Source of the DNA: Turicibacter sp.
GTDB taxonomy: Bacteria; Bacillota; Bacilli; MOL361; Turicibacteraceae
Direction: 5' to 3'
DNA length: 64,000 bases
NCBI GenBank assembly: GCA_030531025.1
Contig: JAUMTV010000002.1
Location: forward strand, 1 to 64,000
In this document: positions 36,125 through 44,346 of the stretch, in pieces
Layout of the letters: every line of letters starts with the position of its first letter
Numbering within the stretch: the first letter of the stretch is position 1
Position numbers and translations under genes: made by a program
The notes under the pieces: model-generated
Database searches by the model: none
Seen by the model: only the letters and a program-made list of their open reading frames with translations
Told to the model about the DNA's origin: nothing

Positions 36125-36547
36125 TTAGGCATCAATAATTTTAGCAGAAATTTTTGCTAATAATTGAATAACGGCTTGGACAACAGCTTCAACCTGAATT
36201 TGTTGTTGTTTAATAGTTATATCACCAGAACACTCAATTGCAATAATTTCTTTTTGGAATTGTAAAACTTTTAATTGTTGCACGAGTTGTTGAAGATCAG
36301 TTGTATCAATCTCATCTTGAGCATCAAAAGCAGCAATAATTGCTTCAATAGCAGCTTGTAAAGAGACTTCTATGGCAATTAAAGCTTGTGCTTCTTGTTG
36401 ATTGATAGTAATACCATGACATTTTTTGATAATTAAAGTTTGCGTTTGTTTTTGAGAACTTGACATTGAAACATCGCCACTTTGTTCCGCATCTTGTTGA
36501 GGATGATTTTGATATGGATATTCAGAACAATAGTAATTAGAGTTCAT
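36125..36547 (-). CDS. Spore coat protein, CotX/CotV domain (second gene of pair)
   Basis: A 140-residue protein with two Coat_X (CotX/CotV) repeats. The first is IIKKCHGITINQQEAQALIAIEVSLQAAIEAI and the second IAIECSGDITIKQQQIQVEAVVQAVIQLL. Each pairs a short Cys-bearing strand with a Gln/Ala-rich amphipathic helix. In Bacillus such proteins belong to the insoluble spore crust. SD GAGGTGA. It lies 43 bases after its paralogue in the same direction, so the two are probably one transcript. Confidence 0.82.
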   Translation of the reverse strand: MNSNYYCSEYPYQNHPQQDAEQSGDVSMSSSQKQTQTLIIKKCHGITINQQEAQALIAIEVSLQAAIEAIIAAFDAQDEIDTTDLQQLVQQLKVLQFQKEIIAIECSGDITIKQQQIQVEAVVQAVIQLLAKISAKIIDA

Positions 36548-36590
36548 ATTGATTCACCTCACTTATAATCGCTTTAGATTGAATAATGCA

Positions 36591-36986
36591 TTAAATTTCA
36601 ATAAATTTAGCTTCAAGACGAGCAAGAAGTTGAAGTGCTAATTGGATTAAAGCATCAATTTGAATTTGTTGCTGATTTATACAGATACAATTACTATCTT
36701 TGATAATTATTTTTTGATTTTGCATTTCAGCTGCTTTAATAGATTGTATAACAGACTGTAATTCACGAACGTCGTCATCATCGTCATCTATGTCAAAGGC
36801 AATGAGAAGAGCATCAAATGCTGCTTGTAAAGAGACTTGAAGGACAATGAGTGCCTGTGCTTCTTGCTGATTTATATCAATCTTATTTGATCCTTTAATA
36901 AAAATTCCTTGATATTGTGATTGTAAGATATCTACGCTAGTATCATCAAATTGTTCGTCATTATCACGATCAATGTATTTAGCCAT
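36591..36986 (-). CDS. Spore coat protein, CotX/CotV domain (first gene of pair)
   Basis: A 131-residue paralogue of the next gene: an acidic N-terminus, then two Coat_X repeats (IFIKGSNKIDINQQEAQALIVLQVSLQAAF and IIIKDSNCICINQQQIQIDALIQLALQLL). An Asp-rich DIDDDDDD linker lies between them. Likely mother-cell expressed and assembled on the spore surface. SD GAGGTGATTAC. A CATGTAATA (minus strand, 37018-37010) loosely fits a sigma-K -10, but no -35 match was seen. Confidence 0.82.
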   Translation of the reverse strand: MAKYIDRDNDEQFDDTSVDILQSQYQGIFIKGSNKIDINQQEAQALIVLQVSLQAAFDALLIAFDIDDDDDDVRELQSVIQSIKAAEMQNQKIIIKDSNCICINQQQIQIDALIQLALQLLARLEAKFIEI

Positions 36987-37243
36987 TTGTAATCACCTCA
37001 CTTGTTCTTTATTACATGATACCTTATTCAAAAAAACTCTAAATAAAGAGTGCCTTTTCCCAGTAAATGCAGATATTTTTATGATTAAGGGATAATTTTA
37101 GATAAAAGAAAGAAAATTAGTTTTTTTGATATGTAAATTATGCTAAAATTTATCTGATACTTACTACTTTAATTGGTAAAATATTTAATTAGGGTAGAAT
37201 TTTGATTAGACTAGATTATAGTACATAGGAAAGGATGAAATAA

Positions 37244-38257
37244 ATGAAAGTATTAGTTACTGGAGGAGCTGGGTATATTGGTCGAACAGTTGTCTCAGCT
37301 TTAGAAGATCATGGACATACACCAGTCATTTTAGATTCATTAGTGACTGGGCGTAAAGAATTTACCGAAGGAAAAATCTTTTACCAAGGAGATATTGCTG
37401 ATCGAGCAATTTTAGAACAAATCTTTACTGATCATCCAGATATTAGACATTGTATCCATTTTGCTGCTTTAATTGTGGTTCCTGATTCAGTAGAAAATCC
37501 TTATGGATACTACACAGAAAATGTAGCTAAATCATTAGAATTATTTAAAAATTTAAATGAATTAGGATGCAAAAACATTGTCTTCTCATCATCTGCTTCA
37601 TTATACGATGTAGTTCCAGGATTTAAAGTAACAGAAGACGCTCCATTAAAACCATCAAGTCCATATGCTCGAACAAAATATATGATGGAAATGATTTTAC
37701 AAGATTTCTGTCATGCATATGGAATGCATGGAATTGCGTTACGTTACTTTAACCCAATTGGTGCCGATCCAAAATTACGTTCAGGTGCCCATGTTCAATT
37801 CCCTTCACATGTTTTAGCTAAATTATTAGAAGCTGCGTCAAGTGAAGAAGCAATCTTCAATATTACAGGGGTAAATTGGCCAACACGTGATGGATCAGGA
37901 ATTCGTGATTATATTCATGTTTGGGATTTAGCAATGGCACACGTTAAAGCCATTGAAAACTTTGATCAAGCCTTTGAACGTTGTGAAGACCCATCAAATC
38001 CATATTTAGTGATTAATTTAGGAACAGGAAATGGAGTAACGGTTAAAGAGTTAGTTTCAATTTTTGAATCAGTGTTAGGACGTGAAGTGAATAAAGCTGA
38101 AACTGAACCACGCCCAGGAGATGTAGCCGGAGCTTATGCAAGCTGTGAACGAGCTAAAAACTTAATTGACTGGCAAGCTCAGTATTCAATTGAGGATGGA
38201 ATTCGTGATGCATTCCGTTGGGATGATATTCGTGAAACAATTTTAAACTATAACTAA
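37244..38257 (+). CDS. galE: UDP-glucose 4-epimerase
   Basis: A 337-residue extended short-chain dehydrogenase interconverting UDP-glucose and UDP-galactose with bound NAD. Rossmann motif GGAGYIG (7-13); LDSLVTGRKE; FSSSASLY with catalytic Ser; Tyr141-x3-Lys145 (YARTK); RYFNPIGADP; RDYIHVWDLA. It supplies precursors for wall or coat glycans. SD AAAGGATG. A CCTCTAATC/GATTAGAGG hairpin (38266-38287) follows, then vanZ after 51 bases. Confidence 0.93.
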   Translation: MKVLVTGGAGYIGRTVVSALEDHGHTPVILDSLVTGRKEFTEGKIFYQGDIADRAILEQIFTDHPDIRHCIHFAALIVVPDSVENPYGYYTENVAKSLELFKNLNELGCKNIVFSSSASLYDVVPGFKVTEDAPLKPSSPYARTKYMMEMILQDFCHAYGMHGIALRYFNPIGADPKLRSGAHVQFPSHVLAKLLEAASSEEAIFNITGVNWPTRDGSGIRDYIHVWDLAMAHVKAIENFDQAFERCEDPSNPYLVINLGTGNGVTVKELVSIFESVLGREVNKAETEPRPGDVAGAYASCERAKNLIDWQAQYSIEDGIRDAFRWDDIRETILNYN

Positions 38258-38265
38258 GAAGAACT

Positions 38266-38287
38266 CCTCTAATCTTTTGATTAGAGG
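38266..38287 (+). other. Intercistronic hairpin between galE and vanZ
   Basis: Perfect 9-bp stem CCTCTAATC/GATTAGAGG with TTTT loop but no T tract, so more likely an RNA-processing or partial-termination element than a full terminator. Confidence 0.6.
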
Positions 38288-38308
38288 GGATTAATATGAG
38301 GATGAGAG

Positions 38309-38752
38309 ATGAAAACTAAAATCAAATGGTTAGCTTTATTAGGATGGATGTTAGTGATCTTTTTATTTTCAGCACAGACTGGTGAGCAATCATCAGAAAG
38401 TAGCGGTTTAATTGAGCAATTGCTTTCATTATTCCCCTTTATTCCCCATCAGATTTTTGGAATCGACTTACAACTAATAATTCGTAAAGGGGCACATTTC
38501 ACAGAATATTTGATTTTGTATGTTTTAACGTTTATTGTGTTCATTGATTATCAAACATTTAAGAAATCATTAGTTTATGCTATTATCTTCGTTTTTTTAT
38601 ATGCTTGTACGGATGAAATTCATCAGGCCTTTGTACCAGGGCGTGCCTGTGCATTTACAGATGTGATGATTGATACGGCAGGTGGTTTGCTCGCTCTGTT
38701 TTTTATAATGATAACGAATGAAATTCAGCGTCAAACAACAAAAAAGGCTTAA
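38309..38752 (+). CDS. VanZ-like integral membrane protein
   Basis: A 147-residue VanZ-family protein with four membrane helices (about 6-22, 63-83, 88-105, 118-137). Family motifs: FSAQTGEQSS, RKGAHFTEYLILY, TDEIHQAFVPGRACAFTDVMIDTAGG. VanZ contributes low-level teicoplanin resistance in Tn1546, but most chromosomal members are of unknown function; resistance is not implied. Probably co-transcribed with galE. Its stop codon lies inside the following terminator. Confidence 0.87.
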   Translation: MKTKIKWLALLGWMLVIFLFSAQTGEQSSESSGLIEQLLSLFPFIPHQIFGIDLQLIIRKGAHFTEYLILYVLTFIVFIDYQTFKKSLVYAIIFVFLYACTDEIHQAFVPGRACAFTDVMIDTAGGLLALFFIMITNEIQRQTTKKA

Positions 38753-38775
38753 AGAGTTTTTTCTTTGAGCCTTTT
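38742..38775. terminator. Bidirectional terminator overlapping the vanZ stop
   Basis: 14-bp stem AAAAGGCTTAAAGA/TCTTTGAGCCTTTT with one G-T pair and a 6-base loop. The vanZ TAA (38750-38752) is in the left arm, and the convergent gene ends just beyond the right arm. Confidence 0.88.
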
Positions 38776-38776
38776 A

Positions 38777-39268
38777 TTATTCGGTATTATTAGTCGTTGT
38801 CTCACCTGTATTACTAGATGAGGTAGCAGCTCCCGGACAGCAAGAGAGAATTTGATCTTGAAGTTCAGCGATTGTTTGTTTAAGTTCATTAATTTCGTCA
38901 CGTAGTTCACGTTTTTCAATTTCTTCAATTTTTGCTTGACGTCGGTCTTCAAGCTCTTGTAGATAAACTCCTTGCTCAGCAATATACTCAATGTTTGTGG
39001 CAATAACCTCTAAAAAGTTTCCAATTGCTTCTTGCTCTTCAGGGCGTCCTGCCTCCATTGCGATAAGAACAGCAATGATGTATCCGAGCGTTACGAAAGT
39101 GTACGGATCAAGTGAAAGTAAAAACGGTAAAAATGGAGGGCATTCAGGTGGAACACGATCTTCTGCACTTATTTTTTCTTCTGTTTGTCCAAGTCCTTGG
39201 TCAAGATCACCTTCATCAAAAAAAGGAGTGGGAGGAGGTGGAGGAGGTGGTGAGAAAGCTTGGCGCAT
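38777..39268 (-). CDS. Proline-rich, coiled-coil protein, probable late sporulation protein
   Basis: A 163-residue protein with a seven-proline run after residue 6, an acidic segment, a hydrophobic stretch (about 48-70), a heptad-like coiled coil (about 88-140, rich in Glu/Lys/Leu) and a CCPG plus Ser/Thr/Asn tail. I recognise no family. SD AAGGAGG supports ATG 39268. On the minus strand CATAAATTA (39332-39324) matches the sigma-K -10 CATAnnnTA, with AAC about 16 bases upstream (39351-39349). This suggests mother-cell expression, in line with the nearby CotX genes. Confidence 0.65.
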   Translation of the reverse strand: MRQAFSPPPPPPPTPFFDEGDLDQGLGQTEEKISAEDRVPPECPPFLPFLLSLDPYTFVTLGYIIAVLIAMEAGRPEEQEAIGNFLEVIATNIEYIAEQGVYLQELEDRRQAKIEEIEKRELRDEINELKQTIAELQDQILSCCPGAATSSSNTGETTTNNTE

Positions 39269-39323
39269 AATAATCCTCCTTTAAAATCATACCTAAAAGT
39301 AAGTATAGGTAATTAACCTATTA

Positions 39324-39351
39324 TAATTTATGTTTTATTTAATAGAATGTT
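39324..39351 (-). promoter_or_regulatory. Candidate sigma-K promoter
   Basis: Minus-strand AAC (39351-39349), 16 bases, CATAAATTA (39332-39324), agreeing with the sigma-K pattern AC / CATAnnnTA, 56 bases upstream of the proline-rich gene. Confidence 0.5.
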
Positions 39352-39522
39352 ATCTTAAATTCAACATTTTCATGAATTGACTACTGAACTGGCAATTCAT
39401 GCATAGGGCAACCTCCTAATTATAATAAGTGAAAATCTTACATCTTTCTGCAATCCATACGTATGAATGACAAAGATGAGGATAAACTAATTTATTATAG
39501 ATAGTTTAAAGGAGTGGCATCA

Positions 39523-40152
39523 GTGAAGCAATGGTTTAAATTACTATCACTTGCTCTGATAGTAGCTTTAGGAGGATGTAGTAATAAAGCAGAGATTGAA
39601 ATTTTTAGTATCTTAAATGATCATATAGTGAATCAGAATGAGTGTAATGTAAATAATCAAACATTAACGAATTTAATAAGTGCAGAAGTAGATATTTATA
39701 ATGATCTGATAGAAAGAGGAGTAGATTCATTCAATGAGATTTCCCCCTTACTTGAAGAAGGTAAAAAAAATAGTCAAGAAAGTCATGATTATTTGATTCA
39801 GTATCAAACTTGTGTTCTACAAGGACGTATTGACCAACAGATGTTAACGAAAGAAATAGATACGATAAAAGATGCAGCAGTTAAACAAGAGACAGAAGAA
39901 CTAGTTACAAAATATGTTCAGTATGAAACAGCCTTGATTAATTATGTAGATTCATTACTAAAGTTAAACGTAGCACAATCAGAATTTTATAATGGAGTAA
40001 ATGAAACAACGACTGTCTCTCAATTAGATGAATTAGTAACGACCATTAACTCAGCTATTGATGTTGTGAGTGATGATTCATTGATTCATCAAGAAAGTTT
40101 AGCGAACTTTAATAGTAGTTATACAGCATTTTATGAAAAGTACATTAAATAA
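39523..40152 (+). CDS. Putative lipoprotein with helical extracellular domain (YkyA-like)
   Basis: A 209-residue lipoprotein: Lys-containing N-terminus, hydrophobic core and lipobox LGGC (Cys about residue 19). A ~185-residue mostly helical, acidic domain follows. General layout recalls the YkyA/putative cell-wall-binding lipoprotein group, but the assignment is tentative. Start GTG 39523 has GGAG eight bases upstream; GTG 39514 overlaps the SD. Confidence 0.75.
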   Translation: MKQWFKLLSLALIVALGGCSNKAEIEIFSILNDHIVNQNECNVNNQTLTNLISAEVDIYNDLIERGVDSFNEISPLLEEGKKNSQESHDYLIQYQTCVLQGRIDQQMLTKEIDTIKDAAVKQETEELVTKYVQYETALINYVDSLLKLNVAQSEFYNGVNETTTVSQLDELVTTINSAIDVVSDDSLIHQESLANFNSSYTAFYEKYIK

Positions 40153-40176
40153 TTACCAATTATTCGAAGAGGAGAG

Positions 40177-40221
40177 AGGAGGAGCTGTTATTAATTAAAT
40201 GATAACAGCAAACTAAGTATG
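40177..40221 (+). promoter_or_regulatory. SD - hairpin - start arrangement of the acetyltransferase gene
   Basis: The only strong SD (AGGAGG, 40177-40182) is 36 bases before ATG 40219. Between them GCTGTTAT (40184-40191) and ATAACAGC (40202-40209) form a perfect 8-bp stem. Folding it leaves about ten bases between SD and ATG. In-frame stop TAA at 40192-40194 rules out an upstream start. Confidence 0.65.
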
Positions 40222-40653
40222 AACATTATTTTAGCAACGAAACAAAAACACTTTGCAGATGCCTTTAGAATTCGTACTAATGTATTCGTAGGGGAACAGG
40301 CGGTACCCGTCCATGAAGAAATTGATGATTTGGACTGCTTTGTGCCTATCTTTGTTGCTTATGAGAATGAAGTCGCAAAGGGAACGGCAAGAGTTATTTT
40401 GAAAAATGATGATGTTGCAAAGATTGGTCGTGTTGCCGTGACGAAAGAATTTCGAGGGGATGGGGTTGGAAGAGAACTCATGCTAGAAGTTATTCAATAT
40501 GTTATTGAAAATACAAATGTGAGTGAAATTCAGTTAGATGCCCAACTTACGGCTGTGAAATTTTATGAAACCTTAGGGTTCACCTCATATGGGGAGATTT
40601 TTAAGGATGCAGGAATTGATCATATCTTAATGAAATATGTGATTCAAAGATAA
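40219..40653 (+). CDS. GNAT family N-acetyltransferase
   Basis: A 144-residue ElaA/YjcF-type GNAT enzyme: FRIRTNVFVGEQAVPVHEEIDDLD (about 16-39), VAKIGRVAVTKEFRGDGVGRELM with the acetyl-CoA loop RGDGVG (about 77-88), and FYETLGFTSYGEIFKDAGIDHILM. It transfers acetyl from acetyl-CoA to an unknown amine. The SD is displaced 36 bases upstream by a hairpin (see 40177-40221). The stop falls in the following terminator. Confidence 0.88.
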   Translation: MNIILATKQKHFADAFRIRTNVFVGEQAVPVHEEIDDLDCFVPIFVAYENEVAKGTARVILKNDDVAKIGRVAVTKEFRGDGVGRELMLEVIQYVIENTNVSEIQLDAQLTAVKFYETLGFTSYGEIFKDAGIDHILMKYVIQR

Positions 40654-40686
40654 AAGACAATGAGAGTTTTCTCATTGTCTTTTTTA
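40652..40686. terminator. Bidirectional terminator after acetyltransferase
   Basis: Stem AAAAGACAATGAGA/TCTCATTGTCTTTT with GTTT loop; it also serves the convergent gene ending at 40688. Confidence 0.9.
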
Positions 40687-40687
40687 C

Positions 40688-41047
40688 CTATAATGTATCA
40701 CTTATAGCGGTGTTTTCTGTTAAAGAAATATGATACTTTTTTAGAGTAGGTTCATTATTAAGTGAACGAATAAATTCTTTGTATTTTTCCGGTGATTTAG
40801 CGATTTGGGCTAAATAATCTTTGATTTCATCCTCATTTAAAGCACGGAGTGAATATTCAAGAATAGGCTGTTGAGGTGATTTAGTAAAGGTAACATCATA
40901 TTCAATAGCTGTTCTTTCAATGACATGACTGTTTTGGATAAAGCCAAAGTAATCAAGTCCTAAATCATGTCGATGAACATCTTTATTCTTAAATTCAATT
41001 TGTTGGACGAATTGATAAGGCTTAAATATAGGTGTTGGTTCTAACAT
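40688..41047 (-). CDS. Conserved hypothetical protein
   Basis: A 119-residue soluble protein with no recognised domain. Hydrophilic, with the pattern IFKPYQFVQQIEFKN, RHDLGLDYFGFI and a C-terminal helical stretch (NEDEIKDYLAQIAKSPEKYKEF). A good SD (AAGGAGATGAG) supports it. No obvious functional partner; it is convergent with the acetyltransferase gene and divergent from the YjeM-like transporter. Confidence 0.7.
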   Translation of the reverse strand: MLEPTPIFKPYQFVQQIEFKNKDVHRHDLGLDYFGFIQNSHVIERTAIEYDVTFTKSPQQPILEYSLRALNEDEIKDYLAQIAKSPEKYKEFIRSLNNEPTLKKYHISLTENTAISDTL

Positions 41048-41155
41048 ACTCTCATCTCCTTTTATAAATTCTACTATGTTAACGATTACAATTATAGTTT
41101 AACGTAAAAATTTTAATAAAAAACGAGAAATAAGACGAAAAAAACGGTATTATTA

Positions 41156-41185
41156 TTGACAAGATTCGAGTATTATTGGTATGAA
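41156..41185 (+). promoter_or_regulatory. Sigma-A promoter of the YjeM-like transporter
   Basis: -35 TTGACA (41156-41161), 18-base spacer, -10 TATGAA (41180-41185), giving a leader of about 100 bases. Confidence 0.65.
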
Positions 41186-41288
41186 TAAAAGTATACCTAT
41201 TGGGAATGTTAAAAAAGATTGTAAAAGACAGTAACATTACAGTGGTTAAATAAAAAATTTATTATATGAGTGAGAGAAGGTTAAAGGA

Positions 41289-42788
41289 ATGTCAAAAAGT
41301 ACAACAGGAAAATTAACATTAGTGTCACTAATTCTGATGATTTTCACATCCGTCTTCGGATTTGCTAATATGCCTCGTGGATTCTTTTTAATGGGATATG
41401 CTGCAATTCCTTGGTATATTGTTGCAGCCGTAACATTCTTCATTCCTTTTGCATTTATGATTGCAGAATTCGGAGCTGCCTTCAAAAATGAAAAAGGTGG
41501 AATCTATTCATGGATGGAGAAGTCAGTTGGACCACGTTATGCTTTCGTAGGGATTTTTATGTGGTATGCGTCATATATTATTTGGATGGTAAACGTTGCA
41601 TCAACAATCTGGATTCCATTATCAAATATGATCTTTGGTCATGATACGACAAGTCAGTGGGGAATCTTTGGATTATCTAGCACTCAAGTTCTTGGACTAC
41701 TGGGAGTTGCATGGTTATTATTAGTATTTGTTTTAATCTCAAAAGGGCTAGAAAGTATTAAAAAAGTCACATCAATTGGTGGATCAGCAGTCGCCTTATT
41801 AAATGTTGCCTTATTAATAGGTGGGATTACAATTTTAATTTTAAATAAAGGGCAATTAGCTCAACCAATTTCAAATATTGCTGAAACATTTACAACTTCT
41901 CCTAATGCAAGTTATCAAAGTGTTGTGGCAATGTTATCATTTTTAACATTTGCTATTTTTGCTTTTGGTGGAACAGAAGTTGTTGGTGGATTAGTCGATC
42001 AAACAGAAAATCCAGTTAAAACGTTCCCGAAAGGTTTATTGATTGCAGCGGGAGTTATTTCATTAGGATATGTTATTGGAATTTTCATGATTGGGATTTT
42101 CACGAATTGGAATAGTGTTTTATCAGCATCAGGAGTGAATACTGGAAATGTTGCTTATATTATCATGCAAAATCTTGGTTATGAGTTAGGACATGCACTT
42201 GGATTAAGTGATCAAATTGCCATTCAAATGGGATTATGGGTTGCACGTTTTGTCGGATTATCGATGTTCTTAGCTTCAAGTGGAGCATTTATGACATTAT
42301 CATATAGTCCGTTAAAGCAGTTAATTGAAGGGACACCACAAAAGATTTGGCCAAAAAAATTAACACAAACAAAAAATGGACTTCCAGTCAATGCGATGAG
42401 AGTTCAAGCGATCATAGCGATTGTTTTAATTTTACTTGTTTCATTTGGTGGAGAATCAGCAGCTAAATTCTTTGATAAATTAATCTTAATGACAAATGTG
42501 GCAATGACAATTCCATATTTATTCATTTCAATTGCATTCATTTCGTTTAAAGGTAAAGATTCAATAGAGAAACCATTTGTTATCTTTAAGAATAAAATGA
42601 TGGCAGTTGTGATTGCAATTATTGTAACAATCGTTGTCGCATTTGCAAATGCTTTTTCAATTATTGAACCAATAACAACAGGTGATTATGATAAAACATT
42701 ATGGATGATTGCAGGGCCAACATTCTTTAGTTTAGTTGCTATTGTTTTATACTGGCAATATGAACGAAAAGAAAAATCAAAACGATAG
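41289..42788 (+). CDS. yjeM: APC-superfamily amino acid transporter, YjeM-like (glutamate/GABA antiporter family)
   Basis: A 499-residue permease with 12 predicted helices. Its N-terminus (LILMIFTSVFGFANMPRGFFLMGYAAIPWY) and EKGGIYSWMEKSVGPRYAF motif strongly resemble E. coli YjeM of the GadC-related APC branch. FAFGGTEVVGGLVDQTENP is the conserved TM6-TM7 region. Probably an amino acid importer or antiporter; substrate unproven. SD GAAGG eight bases before the ATG. Single gene with strong promoter and terminator; no decarboxylase is adjacent. Confidence 0.87.
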   Translation: MSKSTTGKLTLVSLILMIFTSVFGFANMPRGFFLMGYAAIPWYIVAAVTFFIPFAFMIAEFGAAFKNEKGGIYSWMEKSVGPRYAFVGIFMWYASYIIWMVNVASTIWIPLSNMIFGHDTTSQWGIFGLSSTQVLGLLGVAWLLLVFVLISKGLESIKKVTSIGGSAVALLNVALLIGGITILILNKGQLAQPISNIAETFTTSPNASYQSVVAMLSFLTFAIFAFGGTEVVGGLVDQTENPVKTFPKGLLIAAGVISLGYVIGIFMIGIFTNWNSVLSASGVNTGNVAYIIMQNLGYELGHALGLSDQIAIQMGLWVARFVGLSMFLASSGAFMTLSYSPLKQLIEGTPQKIWPKKLTQTKNGLPVNAMRVQAIIAIVLILLVSFGGESAAKFFDKLILMTNVAMTIPYLFISIAFISFKGKDSIEKPFVIFKNKMMAVVIAIIVTIVVAFANAFSIIEPITTGDYDKTLWMIAGPTFFSLVAIVLYWQYERKEKSKR

Positions 42789-42834
42789 TTTATTGTAATG
42801 TTTTAAAAGTTGATTATAATTATCAAGGTATAGT

Positions 42835-42870
42835 AAAAAAGGTAACAACCAATCGGTCGTTACCTTTTTT
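42835..42870 (+). terminator. Terminator after YjeM-like gene
   Basis: Perfect stem AAAAAAGGTAAC/GTTACCTTTTTT with a 12-base loop. Confidence 0.9.
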
Positions 42871-43008
42871 AGTTTGTCATTGAATTGACTTTCAATAGCA
42901 AATTATTTGAGTCATCAAGAGTATTCGAATGACGGTGTAATTTTGTGTGTGAATGAAAGCTACTATAAAAGTAACAAATTCAATTTAGTAATGAATCGAA
43001 GCTCAGAT

Positions 43009-44343
43009 TTATTCACCAGCAACTGTTAATGATTCAACCCAAAGTGTTGGTGAACCAACATTTGATGGACCGAAATCAAGATCATTACCAACTCCTACAA
43101 TAGTTTGTAAAACATCAAAGAAATTACCGGCAATTGTCATCTCGTGAACTGGTTTTGTGATTTTTCCATTTTCAATTAAAAATCCGCTAGCAGATAATGA
43201 GAAATCACCAGAAATTGCATTTAGTCCGGCATGTAAACCTTGAACATCTGTGACGTAAATTCCATTGCTAACTTCTTCAATGATGTCATTAAAACTTAAT
43301 GATTGTGGTTTAATATACATATTACTAGGAGAAATATTAACAGAGCTTTTAAAGCTTACACGAGAAGCATTTCCAGTTGGGGCAACATTGAATGCTTTTG
43401 CTGTTGTTAAAGAGTGTAAATAAGTGTTTAAAACCCCATCCGTAACAACTTCTTTTTTAAATGTGGCAACACCCTCTCCATCAAACGAAGAACTTCCCAT
43501 TCCATCCTTTAAATGAGGGTCATCGATAATGGTCACCAGAGGGCTAGCAATGGATGTCCCAATTTTATCTTTTAAACGTGATAAATCTTTTAAGACAGCT
43601 TCTGCTGAGAAAATATTACTCATGGCTTCTAAAATATCACCAGCAACTAAGTTTCTTAAAACAATTGAGTAGCTTCCTGATTTTACTTTAATTGCACCAA
43701 GCTGTGAAAGAGCTCCATTAACAATTTTCTTTGCAAATGATTGTGGTGTGTAGCGACTGAAATCGGTACTAATGATAAAATCTCCATCATTTTTGTTTTC
43801 TCCGTTTTCAGAAACTAAAACACTGACATAGGTATAAGCAAAATTTTGACGTTCAGACAGATCTAACCCTTTTGTGTTTTTAAGTGCAACTTCGGTTGTT
43901 CCATTAGCAAATGAACAATAATCAACTGATTTCACGCGAGGATCAAGGGCAAAGCACTCTTTTTCAACTTCTTTTAAGAAGTTAATTTTATCTAAAGCAC
44001 TAACCTTATTAAATGATTCATTGTAAAGGTTTAATGAAGCATAATGCTCATCACCTGCGTATAACTCTTCATTTTCTTCCTTTTCAATTAATAAAGCATT
44101 GTTAATGACACTCGATACAATGAATGGAATCGATGAATCATCACATTTTTCTGTATAAGTATATCCCATCTTACCTTCATAGACACCACGGAAAGATAAT
44201 CCTTGTGTTTTGGAAACAGAATATGAGTCTACATTTTGTTCAAAGACTTTACATGAAAAATTATCATTTTTCACAACATAAACTTCCATATCTGTTAATC
44301 CCGCTTCTTTACCGGCTTCAAATAGTAAGTTTAAATTAATCAT
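43009..44343 (-). CDS. pmbA: PmbA/TldE-like metalloprotease-family protein
   Basis: A 444-residue TldD/PmbA family member that lacks the HExxxH zinc motif, so it is the non-catalytic TldE/PmbA-type partner. C-terminal family motifs are visible: GVATFKKEVVTDGVLNTYLHS, NASR, and GIYVTDVQGLHAGLN plus ISGDFSLSASGFLIENGKI. With TldD it forms a protease that trims unfolded or modified peptides. It follows tldD by 3 bases in one operon. SD AAAGGGGG. Confidence 0.9.
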   Translation of the reverse strand: MINLNLLFEAGKEAGLTDMEVYVVKNDNFSCKVFEQNVDSYSVSKTQGLSFRGVYEGKMGYTYTEKCDDSSIPFIVSSVINNALLIEKEENEELYAGDEHYASLNLYNESFNKVSALDKINFLKEVEKECFALDPRVKSVDYCSFANGTTEVALKNTKGLDLSERQNFAYTYVSVLVSENGENKNDGDFIISTDFSRYTPQSFAKKIVNGALSQLGAIKVKSGSYSIVLRNLVAGDILEAMSNIFSAEAVLKDLSRLKDKIGTSIASPLVTIIDDPHLKDGMGSSSFDGEGVATFKKEVVTDGVLNTYLHSLTTAKAFNVAPTGNASRVSFKSSVNISPSNMYIKPQSLSFNDIIEEVSNGIYVTDVQGLHAGLNAISGDFSLSASGFLIENGKITKPVHEMTIAGNFFDVLQTIVGVGNDLDFGPSNVGSPTLWVESLTVAGE

Positions 44344-44346
44344 TAA

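Noticed and set aside
38309..38752. VanZ-like gene as a glycopeptide-resistance determinant
   Set aside because: No vanHAX or regulatory genes are present; VanZ-family proteins are common and mostly of unknown function.
38749..39284. Two open frames overlapping the proline-rich gene in other frames
   Set aside because: They lack an SD; the minus-strand 163-residue frame has AAGGAGG and a sigma-K-like promoter.
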